From contig NZ_MWQE01000003.1 of the NCBI RefSeq assembly GCF_002210285.1, forward strand, positions 1 through 64,000: a stretch of 64,000 bases of DNA, given 5' to 3'. Shown here piece by piece: positions 24,699 to 33,542 of the stretch. This stretch comes from Fibrobacter sp. UWR2. GTDB lineage: Bacteria; Fibrobacterota; Fibrobacteria; Fibrobacterales; Fibrobacteraceae. The translations under genes were made by a program, and so were the position numbers. The first letter of the stretch is position 1. Each line of letters opens with the position of its first letter. Below the pieces are notes generated by a model. It had not been told where the DNA came from and searched no databases. It saw only the letters and a program-made list of their open reading frames with translations.

Positions 24699-25064
24699 AT
24701 GAAACCCTTCGTTCTTTTACTCCTGGTGGCGATGCTGCTCGTGTCGTGTGCCCGCAAGGAGCCCGAGGTCGATTTCAAGCCCATCCAGTTGGGGTGGTCC
24801 GCCCTCTCCGAGGCGGCGGAAAACCACCCGCAGAAGGATGCCTGCGTGATTGCAATCACGTCGTTCCTGATGCGCGACAAGCATGTCACGGGCTCGAAAA
24901 TCGAGTCGCTCGACTACGTGGTGAGGTACGACGTCAAGGGCGAAAGCCTTGAATTTCAAGGAAATTGCGAAAATCCGGGATATAAGGACTCGGTCGAGTG
25001 CCACTGGACGGCGCTCTGTGCCGACGTAGAAAAAGTCGTTGTAAAATTTCACAACGGAGACTAG
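24699..25064 (+). CDS. Small lipoprotein of unknown function
   Basis: This 121-residue lipoprotein has a short signal and lipobox (LLVSCARKEPE, Cys at about 17). The mature part is about 105 residues with four further cysteines (DACVIAI, FQGNCENPG, SVECHW, TALCADV), which may form disulfides. I do not recognise a family. It starts three bases after the diguanylate cyclase stop, so the two are probably one transcript and it could be part of that signalling unit (inference). Confidence 0.7.
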   Translation: MKPFVLLLLVAMLLVSCARKEPEVDFKPIQLGWSALSEAAENHPQKDACVIAITSFLMRDKHVTGSKIESLDYVVRYDVKGESLEFQGNCENPGYKDSVECHWTALCADVEKVVVKFHNGD

Positions 25065-25166
25065 TTGGCGACAGTACCTTTTCGGGGGTTAGAGTTCTAT
25101 TTTTAATCTGTTAGCCCACAATACTTTGCGGGTGTTCTTACGGGTTGAAATATAAGGATTTTATCT

Positions 25167-26003
25167 GTGAAGCCGATCTTTGAATATACAGACTATCGCG
25201 AATGGATTAGGGACGCTTTTGATGACTTCAAACAGCGTAAGACGGTCATTTCTTGGCGATACATGGCTATGAAGCTCGGTGCGGATCCGGGTAACCTGCT
25301 CCGCGTATCCCAAGGGAAGATCCACCTGACGCTTTCGCTCGTGAAGCCCATGGCCGAGTTCTTCGAACTCGACGAGAAGGAGACGGCCTACTGGACGGAG
25401 CTCGTGTGCTTCGGGCGCGCGAAGACCGACGCCGAGGCCCTGAACCATTACGAGAAGATGCAGATCTTGAAGGGAATCCCCCTCAAGAGGCTTGCGAAGA
25501 AGGAACTGGAGTTCTACAGGCACTGGTACTGCAACTCGATACGCTCGATTATCGGCATTTGCAGGTTCAAGGACGACTACGAGGGCCTTGCGGAGAGCTG
25601 TACGCCCCCTATTACGGTAGAAGAGGCGAAGAGTGCCGTAAAACTTTTGTATGATTTAAACATGATTTCGAAGGATCGGGACGGGTACTGGAAGGTGAAC
25701 GACACCTTCGTGAGCACTGGTGGAAACTGGCGCTCCGAGGCCGTGCGTACATTCCAGAAGGAAACTATCCGACTCGCGGGCGAATCGCTGGAGCGCCATG
25801 CGCCTCCTCTGCGCGATATCAGCACCGTGACGATGACCTTCAATATGGACGACATCGCGCTCATCCGCGAGAAGATCAAGGAATTCCGTAGCGAACTCCT
25901 GCGTATGTCGCAGGAAGGCAACGGCGACGATACCGTGTTCCAGCTGAACGTGCAGCTGTTCCCGATTGGTTTTGCGAAGAAACTACAGGAGAAGGCAAAA
26001 TGA
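25167..26003 (+). CDS. TIGR02147/DUF4423 family protein, module copy 1
   Basis: This 278-residue member of the Fibrobacter TIGR02147 family opens with the family signature FEYTDYREWIRDAFDDFK. A helix-turn-helix-like section follows (ISWRYMAMKLGADPGNLLRVSQGKIHLTLSLVKPMAEFF, about 30-70), then the DUF4423 half, ending VFQLNVQLFPIGF. Family members are thought to be regulators, and the DNA-binding-like N-terminus supports that. Translation starts at GTG 25167 with AAGGA eight bases upstream. Its stop overlaps the next start by four bases (ATGA), so it is translationally coupled to the lipoprotein at 26000. Confidence 0.9.
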   Translation: MKPIFEYTDYREWIRDAFDDFKQRKTVISWRYMAMKLGADPGNLLRVSQGKIHLTLSLVKPMAEFFELDEKETAYWTELVCFGRAKTDAEALNHYEKMQILKGIPLKRLAKKELEFYRHWYCNSIRSIIGICRFKDDYEGLAESCTPPITVEEAKSAVKLLYDLNMISKDRDGYWKVNDTFVSTGGNWRSEAVRTFQKETIRLAGESLERHAPPLRDISTVTMTFNMDDIALIREKIKEFRSELLRMSQEGNGDDTVFQLNVQLFPIGFAKKLQEKAK

Positions 26004-27658
26004 AAAAGTTCCTTCTCCTAATACCGGTTGCGCTTGCGGCCTGGTTCTGTTCTTCGCCTACCAACGAGTACCCGTTGGACCTTGTGGGCGGACCCGGAAG
26101 CGAGACGACGAATGGACTTGCCCTTGTCGATGGCAGGCCTGCCTCCTATGCGACTGTTGCTTTGCGCAAGGCCGACTCCAGGGCGGACAAGGCTGTCGAG
26201 GAGAACGCCATTGTCGTGGCCGACACCTATGCCGACGAACAGGGCCGCTTCGACGTGAAGATCCCTGCCGACGGCAAGTACCGCCTCACGGTGGCGCACG
26301 ATGGCGTGGCGTTTACGAAGATTGTTTCCCGCAGTGACTTTGCCGAACCGGGCAAGGCGACTGCTCCCGATACGGTGAACCTCGTGGCGACTGGCCTGGT
26401 GGCCGGTGTCGTGGATGTGCCCGAGGGTTCCTCTACCGTGTGGGTCGGCGTGCTCGGAACCGATGTGCTCGTGAAGACGGATGCGAACGGCTGGTTCGCT
26501 CTCCCGGCTGTCCCCGCGAAGGATTCCCTGCAGCTCTACTTTGTTGACGAGACTTACAAGACGAACTTGGGTGAGCAGACCCTGTATGTCGAACCCATGG
26601 AATCCGTGCTGAAGGATTACCGTGCGCCTGATGACGGCAAGGTTGTCGTGCTCCAGGAAGACGGCACTCCCGCTGCCTACGCGACTGTGGCTCTCCGTGC
26701 TGCCGGCGCGATGGTGGAGAAGTACGCGGTGCAGAACAAGATGGTCGATTCCGATATCCGCACCGATGACCAGGGCAAGTTCGCCATGGAATGGCCCACG
26801 AAGGGCGATTTCCGCCTGACGGTTGTCTCGGAAGGTTTCGCCTTCTCGAAGGTGTTCGCTGCCGCCGAGCTGCCTGCCCTGGATACCTTGCGCCTCGTGC
26901 CGACTGCCGCCGTTTCGAGTAAAGTAACACTCCTGAGCAGTAACGATTTCGCATGGGTCGGCGTCTACGGGCTTGACCTGCTCGTGAAAACGAACAATGT
27001 CGGCGAGTACGTGCTGCCGGGTGTCCCTGCCGGCGATTCGCTCTCCATTTACTTTGTGACTGCGGATTCCGCGAAGGAAGAGCTCTATGCCGAATGGAAG
27101 ACTGCCGCTGAACCTAACAGCACGCAGTTCCTGAGCCCCGTGATGGTCCTGCAGGATTTCGAAGGCGATGCTGACGGCTGGTACCTGAATATCGATTCCC
27201 TCAAGAAGGGCACCGAGTTCAAGACGGCAAATGTGGTGGCTGGCATCGAGAATGATTCTTCCCGTGGCTCGAACGTGTTCCATGGCAAGTACAAGCTGGC
27301 CAACGACGATTACGCCTGGGCGCTTATTGGAACATCGTTCGAACATTACATGAACTTCGCCGCAATCGATTCCATCGTGTTCTACGCGAAGGGCGATGGC
27401 AGCATCAGGCTTTCGCTCGAGAACTGGGTTTCGCCCACGATAAACCTGAAGGCGGCTACTGACTGGATTTCGCTTTCGTCCAAGTGGAAGCGCGTCAGCG
27501 TGAACCCGGCAGAACTCTGCGTGGGCAGCGCCAACGAGGAGACTTGCTTTGCCACATGGAGCGCGGTCAAGGGCGGCGTCAAGCAGTTCCACATATTCGT
27601 GGAAGGCGGCTCCGAGTTCTATGTCGACGACGTGACGCTCTACGGCGCGTTGTTCTAG
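26000..27658 (+). CDS. Lipoprotein with carboxypeptidase-regulatory-like repeats and C-terminal carbohydrate-binding-like domain
   Basis: This 552-residue protein has a short signal with a non-classical lipobox (AAWFCSS, Cys at about 17). Two related beta-sandwich repeats follow. Each begins with VLxxDGxPAxYATVALR (about 40 and 215), then DEQGRFDVKIPADGKYRLTV and a VGVxGxDxLVKT section; these are carboxypeptidase-regulatory-like. The C-terminus (about 375-552) opens VLQDFEGDADGWYLNI and looks like a CBM11/CIA30-type jelly roll ending EFYVDDVTLYGALF. It is probably surface displayed and binds a polymer. It is coupled to the TIGR02147 gene and followed by a strong terminator. Confidence 0.75.
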   Translation: MKKFLLLIPVALAAWFCSSPTNEYPLDLVGGPGSETTNGLALVDGRPASYATVALRKADSRADKAVEENAIVVADTYADEQGRFDVKIPADGKYRLTVAHDGVAFTKIVSRSDFAEPGKATAPDTVNLVATGLVAGVVDVPEGSSTVWVGVLGTDVLVKTDANGWFALPAVPAKDSLQLYFVDETYKTNLGEQTLYVEPMESVLKDYRAPDDGKVVVLQEDGTPAAYATVALRAAGAMVEKYAVQNKMVDSDIRTDDQGKFAMEWPTKGDFRLTVVSEGFAFSKVFAAAELPALDTLRLVPTAAVSSKVTLLSSNDFAWVGVYGLDLLVKTNNVGEYVLPGVPAGDSLSIYFVTADSAKEELYAEWKTAAEPNSTQFLSPVMVLQDFEGDADGWYLNIDSLKKGTEFKTANVVAGIENDSSRGSNVFHGKYKLANDDYAWALIGTSFEHYMNFAAIDSIVFYAKGDGSIRLSLENWVSPTINLKAATDWISLSSKWKRVSVNPAELCVGSANEETCFATWSAVKGGVKQFHIFVEGGSEFYVDDVTLYGALF

Positions 27659-27674
27659 AGCACACGAAAAAGAC

Positions 27675-27704
27675 AGAAAAGCCCCCGCCGGGGGCTTTTT
27701 TAAT
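27675..27704 (+). terminator. Rho-independent terminator after the 26000-27658 gene
   Basis: AAAAGCCCCC, loop GCC, GGGGGCTTTTTT: a stem of at least seven GC-rich pairs flanked by A and T runs. It closes the TIGR02147-lipoprotein operon. Confidence 0.9.
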
Positions 27705-27749
27705 TGTTATTTGAACGGCGCCACCATTGTTTGTAAACCCGAATTTAAG

Positions 27750-27757
27750 TATCTTTG
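27750..27757 (+). promoter_or_regulatory. Promoter element TATCTTTG ending 4 bases before ATG 27762
   Basis: This is an exact TAnnTTTG match. A TTGTTT lies 16 bases upstream (27728-27733) as a possible -35. Only GGTT separates the element from the ATG, and there is no ribosome binding site. Confidence 0.6.
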
Positions 27758-27761
27758 GGTT

Positions 27762-28649
27762 ATGGAAAATCTTGAAAAAGAATCTGCCGTCGCGCAGGAA
27801 TATCTTGCGCGCATTGCGAAAGAAGCCGAAGCGAAATTTGATGAACATCTGCCCCCGGTAAGCGACCGTCCGTGTCGCCTGCACGAAGCCATGCGTTATT
27901 CCATGTTTGCGGGCGGAAAGCGCCTGCGTCCCGGCCTTGCGAAGGCCGCCTTCGACATGTTCGGTGGAAAGGGCGACAAGATTTGGCTTGCCACGAGTGC
28001 CCTCGAGATGCTCCATACCTTTAGCCTTATCCACGACGACCTGCCCTGTGTCGACAACGACGATTACCGCAGGGGCAAGCTCACGAGCCACAAGAAGTTT
28101 GGCGAGGCGACTGCCGTGATGGCGGGCGATGCACTCTGCGTGCAGGCCTTTGAGCTGATGGGCCGTGCGGGCGACGCGCGTGCCATCGAGGTTCTTGCCC
28201 ACCTGCTGGGTACCTACGGCATGATCGGCGGCGAGATGACCGATATCGAGTGCGAAGGCAAGAAGGTCGATCTCGAGATTGTCGACTACATCCATTACCA
28301 CAAGACGGCGGCGCTCATCGAGGCCTCCCTCCAGGTGGGTGCGATGCTTGCGGGCGCCGAGGAGAAGTCCATCGAGGCTATCCGCAACTACGGGCGCTCC
28401 ATCGGGCTTGCGTTCCAGATTGTCGACGACATCCTGGACATTGTCTCCACGACCGAGGAACTGGGCAAGGACGCCGGTTCCGATATCGAGAAGGGCAAGG
28501 CGACTTACCCCTCTATCGTCGGGCTCGAAAATTCACGCGTGAAGGCGAAGGAACTCTACGACGAATCCCTGAAGGCTATCGACGGCCTCAAGTACGATAC
28601 GTCTATCCTGCGCGCTATCGCCGCATTTATCATTACCCGGGTTAAGTAA
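27762..28649 (+). CDS. ispA: Polyprenyl (farnesyl/geranyl) diphosphate synthase
   Basis: This 295-residue trans-prenyltransferase makes C15 (or C20) diphosphate from IPP and DMAPP. The first Asp-rich motif, HDDLPCVDNDDYRRGK, has the two-residue insertion typical of bacterial FPP synthases (D92-D98). The second is QIVDDILDI. GGKRLRP and the allylic-binding KTA segment are also present. It is followed by dxs with a one-base overlap (TAATG), so precursor supply and chain elongation are co-expressed. Product chain length cannot be fixed by eye. Confidence 0.93.
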   Translation: MENLEKESAVAQEYLARIAKEAEAKFDEHLPPVSDRPCRLHEAMRYSMFAGGKRLRPGLAKAAFDMFGGKGDKIWLATSALEMLHTFSLIHDDLPCVDNDDYRRGKLTSHKKFGEATAVMAGDALCVQAFELMGRAGDARAIEVLAHLLGTYGMIGGEMTDIECEGKKVDLEIVDYIHYHKTAALIEASLQVGAMLAGAEEKSIEAIRNYGRSIGLAFQIVDDILDIVSTTEELGKDAGSDIEKGKATYPSIVGLENSRVKAKELYDESLKAIDGLKYDTSILRAIAAFIITRVK

Positions 28650-30520
28650 TGGATTTAAAAGACGTAAAGTCTCCAAAGGATATCAAGCACTGTTCCGTGC
28701 AGGAACTGAACCGGCTTGCCTCGCAGGTGCGCGAGACAATCATTGGCCAGGTCTCCAAGCACGGCGGCCACTTGGCTTCTAGCCTGGGTGTCGTAGAACT
28801 TACGCTTGCACTCCACTATGTGTACAATGCCCCCGATGACAAGATTGTGTGGGACGTTGGCCACCAGGCTTATGTGCACAAGCTTTTGACCGGGCGCTAC
28901 GACCGGTTCGGTACACTTCGCCAGCAGGGCGGTATTTCCGGGTTCCTCAAGAGGAACGAGAGCGAGTACGACTGCTTTGGCGCAGGCCATGCGACCACGT
29001 CTATTTCGGCGGCGCTCGGCTTTGCCGTGGCGCGCAACCATTTCGACCGCAAGAATAACGTGGTGGCCGTCATCGGTGACGGTTCCATGACTGGCGGTAT
29101 GGCTTTCGAGGCCCTGAACAATGCGGGCATCTCGAAGCAGAACATGACCATCATCTTGAACGATAACAAGATGAGCATTGCGCCCAATGTGGGCGGGTTC
29201 AGCAAGTACCTGAACCGAGTGATTTCGGACCCGGTCTACAACAAGATGCGTTCGGACCTGGACCGCCTGATGAAACGTGTGCCCGGTATTCTCGGGAGCC
29301 GTTTCCGTGACTTGTTCTTGCAGGTGGAAGCCGCCGCGAAGAATGCGGTGAAGCCTGGCGCCTTCTTCGAAGACATGGGCATTCGTTACTTTGGCCCCAT
29401 CGACGGTCACGACATCAATGAACTTATCATGATTCTCGAACGCGTGAAGTCGCAGCCCGGCCCGTGCATTGTGCACGTGCTGACCGAGAAGGGCCGCGGG
29501 CTCGATGCCGCGGAGAAGAACCCCTCGAAGTTCCATGGATGCGGACCGTTCGACCCGGAAAGCGGGCTCCCGCTCGCCCCCGGCAAGCCGAACCCTTCGC
29601 TCACGAGTGTATTCGGCAAGACTTTGCTCGAACTTGCGAAGAAGGACAACCGTATCATGGGAATCACGGCCGCCATGCCCACGGGCTGCGGTCTCGATAT
29701 TGTTGCGAAGGAACTGCCCGACCGCGTGATAGACGTGGGCATTGCGGAAGAACATGCCGTGACATTTGCTGCGGGCCTTGCCTGCGACGGCGTGGTTCCG
29801 GTGGTCGCCATTTATTCAAGCTTCATGCAGCGCGCTTACGACCAGATTATGCACGATGTCGCGCTACAGAACCTGCACGTGGTCTTTGTTCTTGACCGCG
29901 CGGGACTTGTCGGTGCCGACGGCCCCACGCACCACGGTGCATTCGACCTTTCGTTCTTGCGTACGGTGCCGGGCATGACTGTGCTTGCGCCTAGCAACGA
30001 GAACGAACTCAGGGACATGATTACCGCCTCCATCGACATGGAGGGGGCCGTCGCCATCCGTTACCCGCGCGGTACGGCGCTCGCCGAATCGCTCGCGCCC
30101 GCAAGCGACGCTCCCTTTGATGCGAAACTTCCGAAGGTCATCGAGCAGGGCAAGGATATCTTGTTGCTCGGTGCCGGGTTCATGACAAACGAACTGAAAA
30201 AGACGGCGGAAATCCTGAAGGCGAACGGCTACAGCCCTACGCTTGTAGACGCGCGCATCATCAAGCCGCTTGACGAGGAATGCTACCGCGGGCTTTTGGA
30301 AAGCCACAAGGTCATCGTCACGCTCGAAGACAACACGCGCATTGGCGGCTATGGCTCTGCGGTCATGGAACTCATGGCCGACCTGGGGATTACGGGAAAG
30401 AAGTTCTTCCGGTTTGGTCTGCCTGACCATTTCGTGGAACAGGGTGAAATCCAGAATCTGTACAAACTCTTGAAAATAGACGGCGAGTCTGTCGCCAAAC
30501 AATTGATGGAAAGACTATGA
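28649..30520 (+). CDS. dxs: 1-deoxy-D-xylulose-5-phosphate synthase
   Basis: This 623-residue thiamine-diphosphate enzyme makes DXP from pyruvate and glyceraldehyde-3-phosphate, the entry step of the MEP isoprenoid pathway. Visible features are VWDVGHQAYVHKLLTGR, GAGHATTSISAALG, the ThDP site GDGSMTGGMAFEALNNAG, DVGIAEEHAVTFAAGLA with the catalytic Glu, and the C-terminal transketolase domain (IRYPRGT, then RFGLPDHFVEQG). It overlaps the upstream prenyl synthase by one base and the downstream methyltransferase by four. Confidence 0.98.
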   Translation: MDLKDVKSPKDIKHCSVQELNRLASQVRETIIGQVSKHGGHLASSLGVVELTLALHYVYNAPDDKIVWDVGHQAYVHKLLTGRYDRFGTLRQQGGISGFLKRNESEYDCFGAGHATTSISAALGFAVARNHFDRKNNVVAVIGDGSMTGGMAFEALNNAGISKQNMTIILNDNKMSIAPNVGGFSKYLNRVISDPVYNKMRSDLDRLMKRVPGILGSRFRDLFLQVEAAAKNAVKPGAFFEDMGIRYFGPIDGHDINELIMILERVKSQPGPCIVHVLTEKGRGLDAAEKNPSKFHGCGPFDPESGLPLAPGKPNPSLTSVFGKTLLELAKKDNRIMGITAAMPTGCGLDIVAKELPDRVIDVGIAEEHAVTFAAGLACDGVVPVVAIYSSFMQRAYDQIMHDVALQNLHVVFVLDRAGLVGADGPTHHGAFDLSFLRTVPGMTVLAPSNENELRDMITASIDMEGAVAIRYPRGTALAESLAPASDAPFDAKLPKVIEQGKDILLLGAGFMTNELKKTAEILKANGYSPTLVDARIIKPLDEECYRGLLESHKVIVTLEDNTRIGGYGSAVMELMADLGITGKKFFRFGLPDHFVEQGEIQNLYKLLKIDGESVAKQLMERL

Positions 30521-31767
30521 GCGAAGAAAACAAGCGCACAGTGAGAAGCACTCTTACCCGCAAGTTCGGGGTGAGCGAAAAGAAAGACGAACGCCGCCCG
30601 CGTAGGGATGACGGCGAAGGCAAGAAGTTCGGCGACCGCCCGGTGTTCGGTGGACGTCGCGATGGCGAACGCTTCCGTGATGGCCGCCCGCGTGGCTTGC
30701 GCGAAGATGGCAGCCGCAACGAGGATTCCGAAGGCCGCTTTGACCGCGAACGCCGCCCGCGCCGCTTTGGCGACCGCCCGTTTGGCCGTCGCGAAGGTGG
30801 CCGTTTCGGCGACCGCTTTGGCAAGCGCGGTGACCGTCCGTTCCGCGCCTTTGACGGTGCTTCCGAGAACAGCGCTCCGGTCTACCGCCAGCGCCCGGAA
30901 CAGAAGTCCGAACGCGTTGACGAAAACATTGACGAGGCCGCGCTCGAAGCTCGCGCCGCCATGGTCGAGAAGTCCGAAGACAGCGTCGCCAATCCGCCCT
31001 GGTTCAAGAAACTCCTCGCCGTCACGACCGAGAAGGGTCGCGACCGCGAAGGCCGCTTCCTCGGTGAAGGCGTCCATGTGGTGGACGAGCTTATCACCAA
31101 GCACCGCGAAATCGTTATCGCCGTCTATATCGTAGAAGGTTTCGAGAACGAGGCCCTCATCGAGAAGATCAACGAGGCCGACGTGACTATCCACGTGCTC
31201 ACCGAAGACCAGATGAAGCAACTCTCCTCGACGGTTACCACGCAGGGCATTATCGCACACTGCCGCATCGCCAACACGAAGCCGGTGTACGAATCCAGCC
31301 GCAGCGTGATTACGCTCGTGGATGCCGTGCAGGATCCGGGCAACCTCGGTACGCTTTTCCGCACGAGCCTCGGCTTTGGTTCTAACGGCATGGTGCTCGG
31401 CCGCGGTACGGTGAGCCCGTTCAACCCGAAGGTCGTGCGCGGTTCCTCGGGTACGTTCCTCCGCGTGCCTTTTGAATTCGACATCGACATGGTCGACCAC
31501 ATCAACTTCTTGCGCAGCAAGGGCTACACCATCATCGCTACCGATTTGCATGCAAAGCAGACGCTGCGCGACATCCCGAAGCACAAGCTCCGCAAGATGG
31601 CGTTCCTCGTGGGTAACGAGGGTGCAGGCACGAACCCGTACTTCATTGAACTTGCCGACGAGACGGTGAAGATCCCGATGAGCAGTGAACTCGAATCTCT
31701 CAATGTTTCTGTGGCGCACGGCATCTTGAGCTACGAAGCCGCCCAGATTCAGGAGGAACTCAAGTAA
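30517..31767 (+). CDS. SpoU/TrmH-family RNA 2'-O-methyltransferase with Arg/Gly-rich N-terminal tail
   Basis: This 416-residue protein has a knotted SpoU methyltransferase domain at the C-terminus (about 265-412): LVDAVQDPGNLGTLFRTSLGFG, then FLVGNEGAGTNPYF, then IPMSSELESLNVSVAHGILSYEA. An L30e-like substrate-binding section precedes it (about 165-250). The first 120 residues are disordered and rich in R, G, D, E and F, with repeated RFGDR/GDRPF units (for example RRFGDRPFGRREGGRFGDRF). It probably modifies rRNA. The tail is likely to bind RNA. It overlaps dxs by four bases and pyrF by one. Confidence 0.9.
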   Translation: MSEENKRTVRSTLTRKFGVSEKKDERRPRRDDGEGKKFGDRPVFGGRRDGERFRDGRPRGLREDGSRNEDSEGRFDRERRPRRFGDRPFGRREGGRFGDRFGKRGDRPFRAFDGASENSAPVYRQRPEQKSERVDENIDEAALEARAAMVEKSEDSVANPPWFKKLLAVTTEKGRDREGRFLGEGVHVVDELITKHREIVIAVYIVEGFENEALIEKINEADVTIHVLTEDQMKQLSSTVTTQGIIAHCRIANTKPVYESSRSVITLVDAVQDPGNLGTLFRTSLGFGSNGMVLGRGTVSPFNPKVVRGSSGTFLRVPFEFDIDMVDHINFLRSKGYTIIATDLHAKQTLRDIPKHKLRKMAFLVGNEGAGTNPYFIELADETVKIPMSSELESLNVSVAHGILSYEAAQIQEELK

Positions 31768-32654
31768 TGGCGAACTTTCACGAGCGTCTTGAACAGCGTA
31801 TCGCTGCCTGCGGGAACCCGGTGTGCCTGGGTATGGACCCGGTACTCAAACTGATTCCGCTCGAAGGCAGTGCCGAAGAGAAAATCAAGCGCTTCTACCT
31901 CGACATTCTGGAATGCGCCCTGAAGCGCAACGTGACGCCCGCGGTGGTGAAGCCGAACAGCGCTTACTACGAATGCGTGAGCGTGCAGGCGATGCTCGTG
32001 TTGCAGGAACTCATTGCCGCCTACAGGAGTGCCGGTATTCCGGTGATTCTCGATGCGAAGCGCGGCGATATCGGCAAGTCGAGTGCCGCGTATGCGAACG
32101 CCGCCTACGACGTGTACAAGGCCGATGCGGTGACGGTTTCCCCCTGGATGGGTTCTGATTCCGTTGGCCCGTTCATCCGCGAGAATTCCGAAAACGGTGC
32201 ATATGTGCTGCTCCGTACGAGCAACAAGGGTGCACACGATTTCCAGGACATGAACGTTGTCCGCAGTGACGACCCGCGTGACAATGCGCAGGCATTCTAT
32301 TCCGTTGCCGACAAGATTATCGAATGGGACGGTAGCCTCGGTTACCTCGGCGCTGTCGTCGGTGCGACGCACCCCGAAGAACTCGAGCAGATTACCGCCT
32401 ACACGGTGGCGAAGAAGCACGAAATCCCGTTCCTCATTCCGGGCGTCTCGATTCCGGGCGTTCCCGGCGGTCAGGGCGGCGACGCAGCCACCGTTCTCCG
32501 CGCTATCGCGAACGGTGGTGGCAAGCGCAAGTTCCACGTGCTCAATAGCAGCAGCGGGCTTAACTTTGCCTGGCAGCGCAATAACACTCCGGCGAACTTC
32601 GCGAACGATTGTATCGACGCGCTGGAACGCCTTGCCGAGGCTTGCGCGGTATAA
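31767..32654 (+). CDS. pyrF: Orotidine 5'-phosphate decarboxylase, type 2
   Basis: This 295-residue enzyme converts OMP to UMP, the last step of pyrimidine synthesis. It has VCLGMDPVLKLIP near the start and the catalytic DAKRGDIGKSSAAYA. VGATHPEEL, the PGVSIPGVPGGQGGD phosphate loop and a terminal NSSSGLNFAW are typical of the longer, type 2 (mycobacterial/FCB-like) OMP decarboxylases. It is coupled to the methyltransferase by a TAATG overlap. Confidence 0.95.
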   Translation: MANFHERLEQRIAACGNPVCLGMDPVLKLIPLEGSAEEKIKRFYLDILECALKRNVTPAVVKPNSAYYECVSVQAMLVLQELIAAYRSAGIPVILDAKRGDIGKSSAAYANAAYDVYKADAVTVSPWMGSDSVGPFIRENSENGAYVLLRTSNKGAHDFQDMNVVRSDDPRDNAQAFYSVADKIIEWDGSLGYLGAVVGATHPEELEQITAYTVAKKHEIPFLIPGVSIPGVPGGQGGDAATVLRAIANGGGKRKFHVLNSSSGLNFAWQRNNTPANFANDCIDALERLAEACAV

Positions 32655-32666
32655 GGAAGGGCGCCG

Positions 32667-33539
32667 ATGCGGTTCCTTGTTCCCATAGTTCTTGCCGTTG
32701 CGGTTATTGCGCTTGCGTTTAACCTCGCAAAGCCGCTACCCAGTACGAACTTCGACGAATCCTTCTTGCCGAAGGCTTCGTCGGTTAAGTACGTCGCCGC
32801 CGGGCACGATGCCTCTGTAGCCGGACTTTTCTGGATCAAGGGACTTACCGAACTGGGCGAGAGCTACCTTACCGGCAAGGAGTATGCGTACCTCGGGCAT
32901 GTGGCGAACCTTTGTACGGAACTTGATAGCCTGTTCTACACGCCGTATTACTTTATCAGCGGGGTTACGCCCATCGACGCTCCGGATACCTCCGACCTGG
33001 TGGTGCTTCGCAGGGCTGTTCGCGTGTACCCCGAAAAGTGGCGCGTTGCCGTAAGCCTTGCGCTACGGCTTGCAAAGGGGCCTTACCCCGACAAGCAGGC
33101 GGCTGCCGATGTGATGCGCCCCTACTTTAACAGCACGGACACGACCATGCCGGAACATATCCGCATGATGTACCGCTCGTTCGAACTGGACATGGAGCAG
33201 ACGGAAACGGCTATCGAGATGATTCTGAACGATGTGATGCAGCCGCGGTTCAAAAAATTCCGCAAGAGTTTCAGCAACAAGGCTTTCCGCGCTCTCGGGT
33301 ACGGCGGTTACGGGTCTGTGAGCGGGCCTGATTCCACCGTCTATAAAGAAATTGAGAAAACTATCGAGGCCTTTGTCGATGGCAAGGTACCGCCGATGTA
33401 CGCCTACTCGCACCTGCTTGCGCTGAAGAAGGTGGAGAAGAAGGAAGAAGAAACCGCCGCAGTAGAACCCGCGGCTGAAACAACAGAAAAACCCGTGGAC
33501 GGTGCCACGGGTAATGCAGCGGAAACTCCCGCCAATTAA
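32667..33539 (+). CDS. Membrane-anchored helical protein of unknown function
   Basis: This 290-residue protein has one N-terminal membrane helix or uncleaved signal (about 1-20). The mature part is mainly helical (SVAGLFWIKGLTELGESYLTG, LRRAVRVYPEKWRVAVSLALRLAKG) with a TPR-like feel but without clear repeats. The last 40 residues are Glu/Ala/Pro/Thr rich and probably disordered. I do not recognise a family. It is 12 bases after pyrF and convergent with the GH74 gene (three-base gap), so it ends this operon. Confidence 0.65.
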   Translation: MRFLVPIVLAVAVIALAFNLAKPLPSTNFDESFLPKASSVKYVAAGHDASVAGLFWIKGLTELGESYLTGKEYAYLGHVANLCTELDSLFYTPYYFISGVTPIDAPDTSDLVVLRRAVRVYPEKWRVAVSLALRLAKGPYPDKQAAADVMRPYFNSTDTTMPEHIRMMYRSFELDMEQTETAIEMILNDVMQPRFKKFRKSFSNKAFRALGYGGYGSVSGPDSTVYKEIEKTIEAFVDGKVPPMYAYSHLLALKKVEKKEEETAAVEPAAETTEKPVDGATGNAAETPAN

Positions 33540-33542
33540 TCT

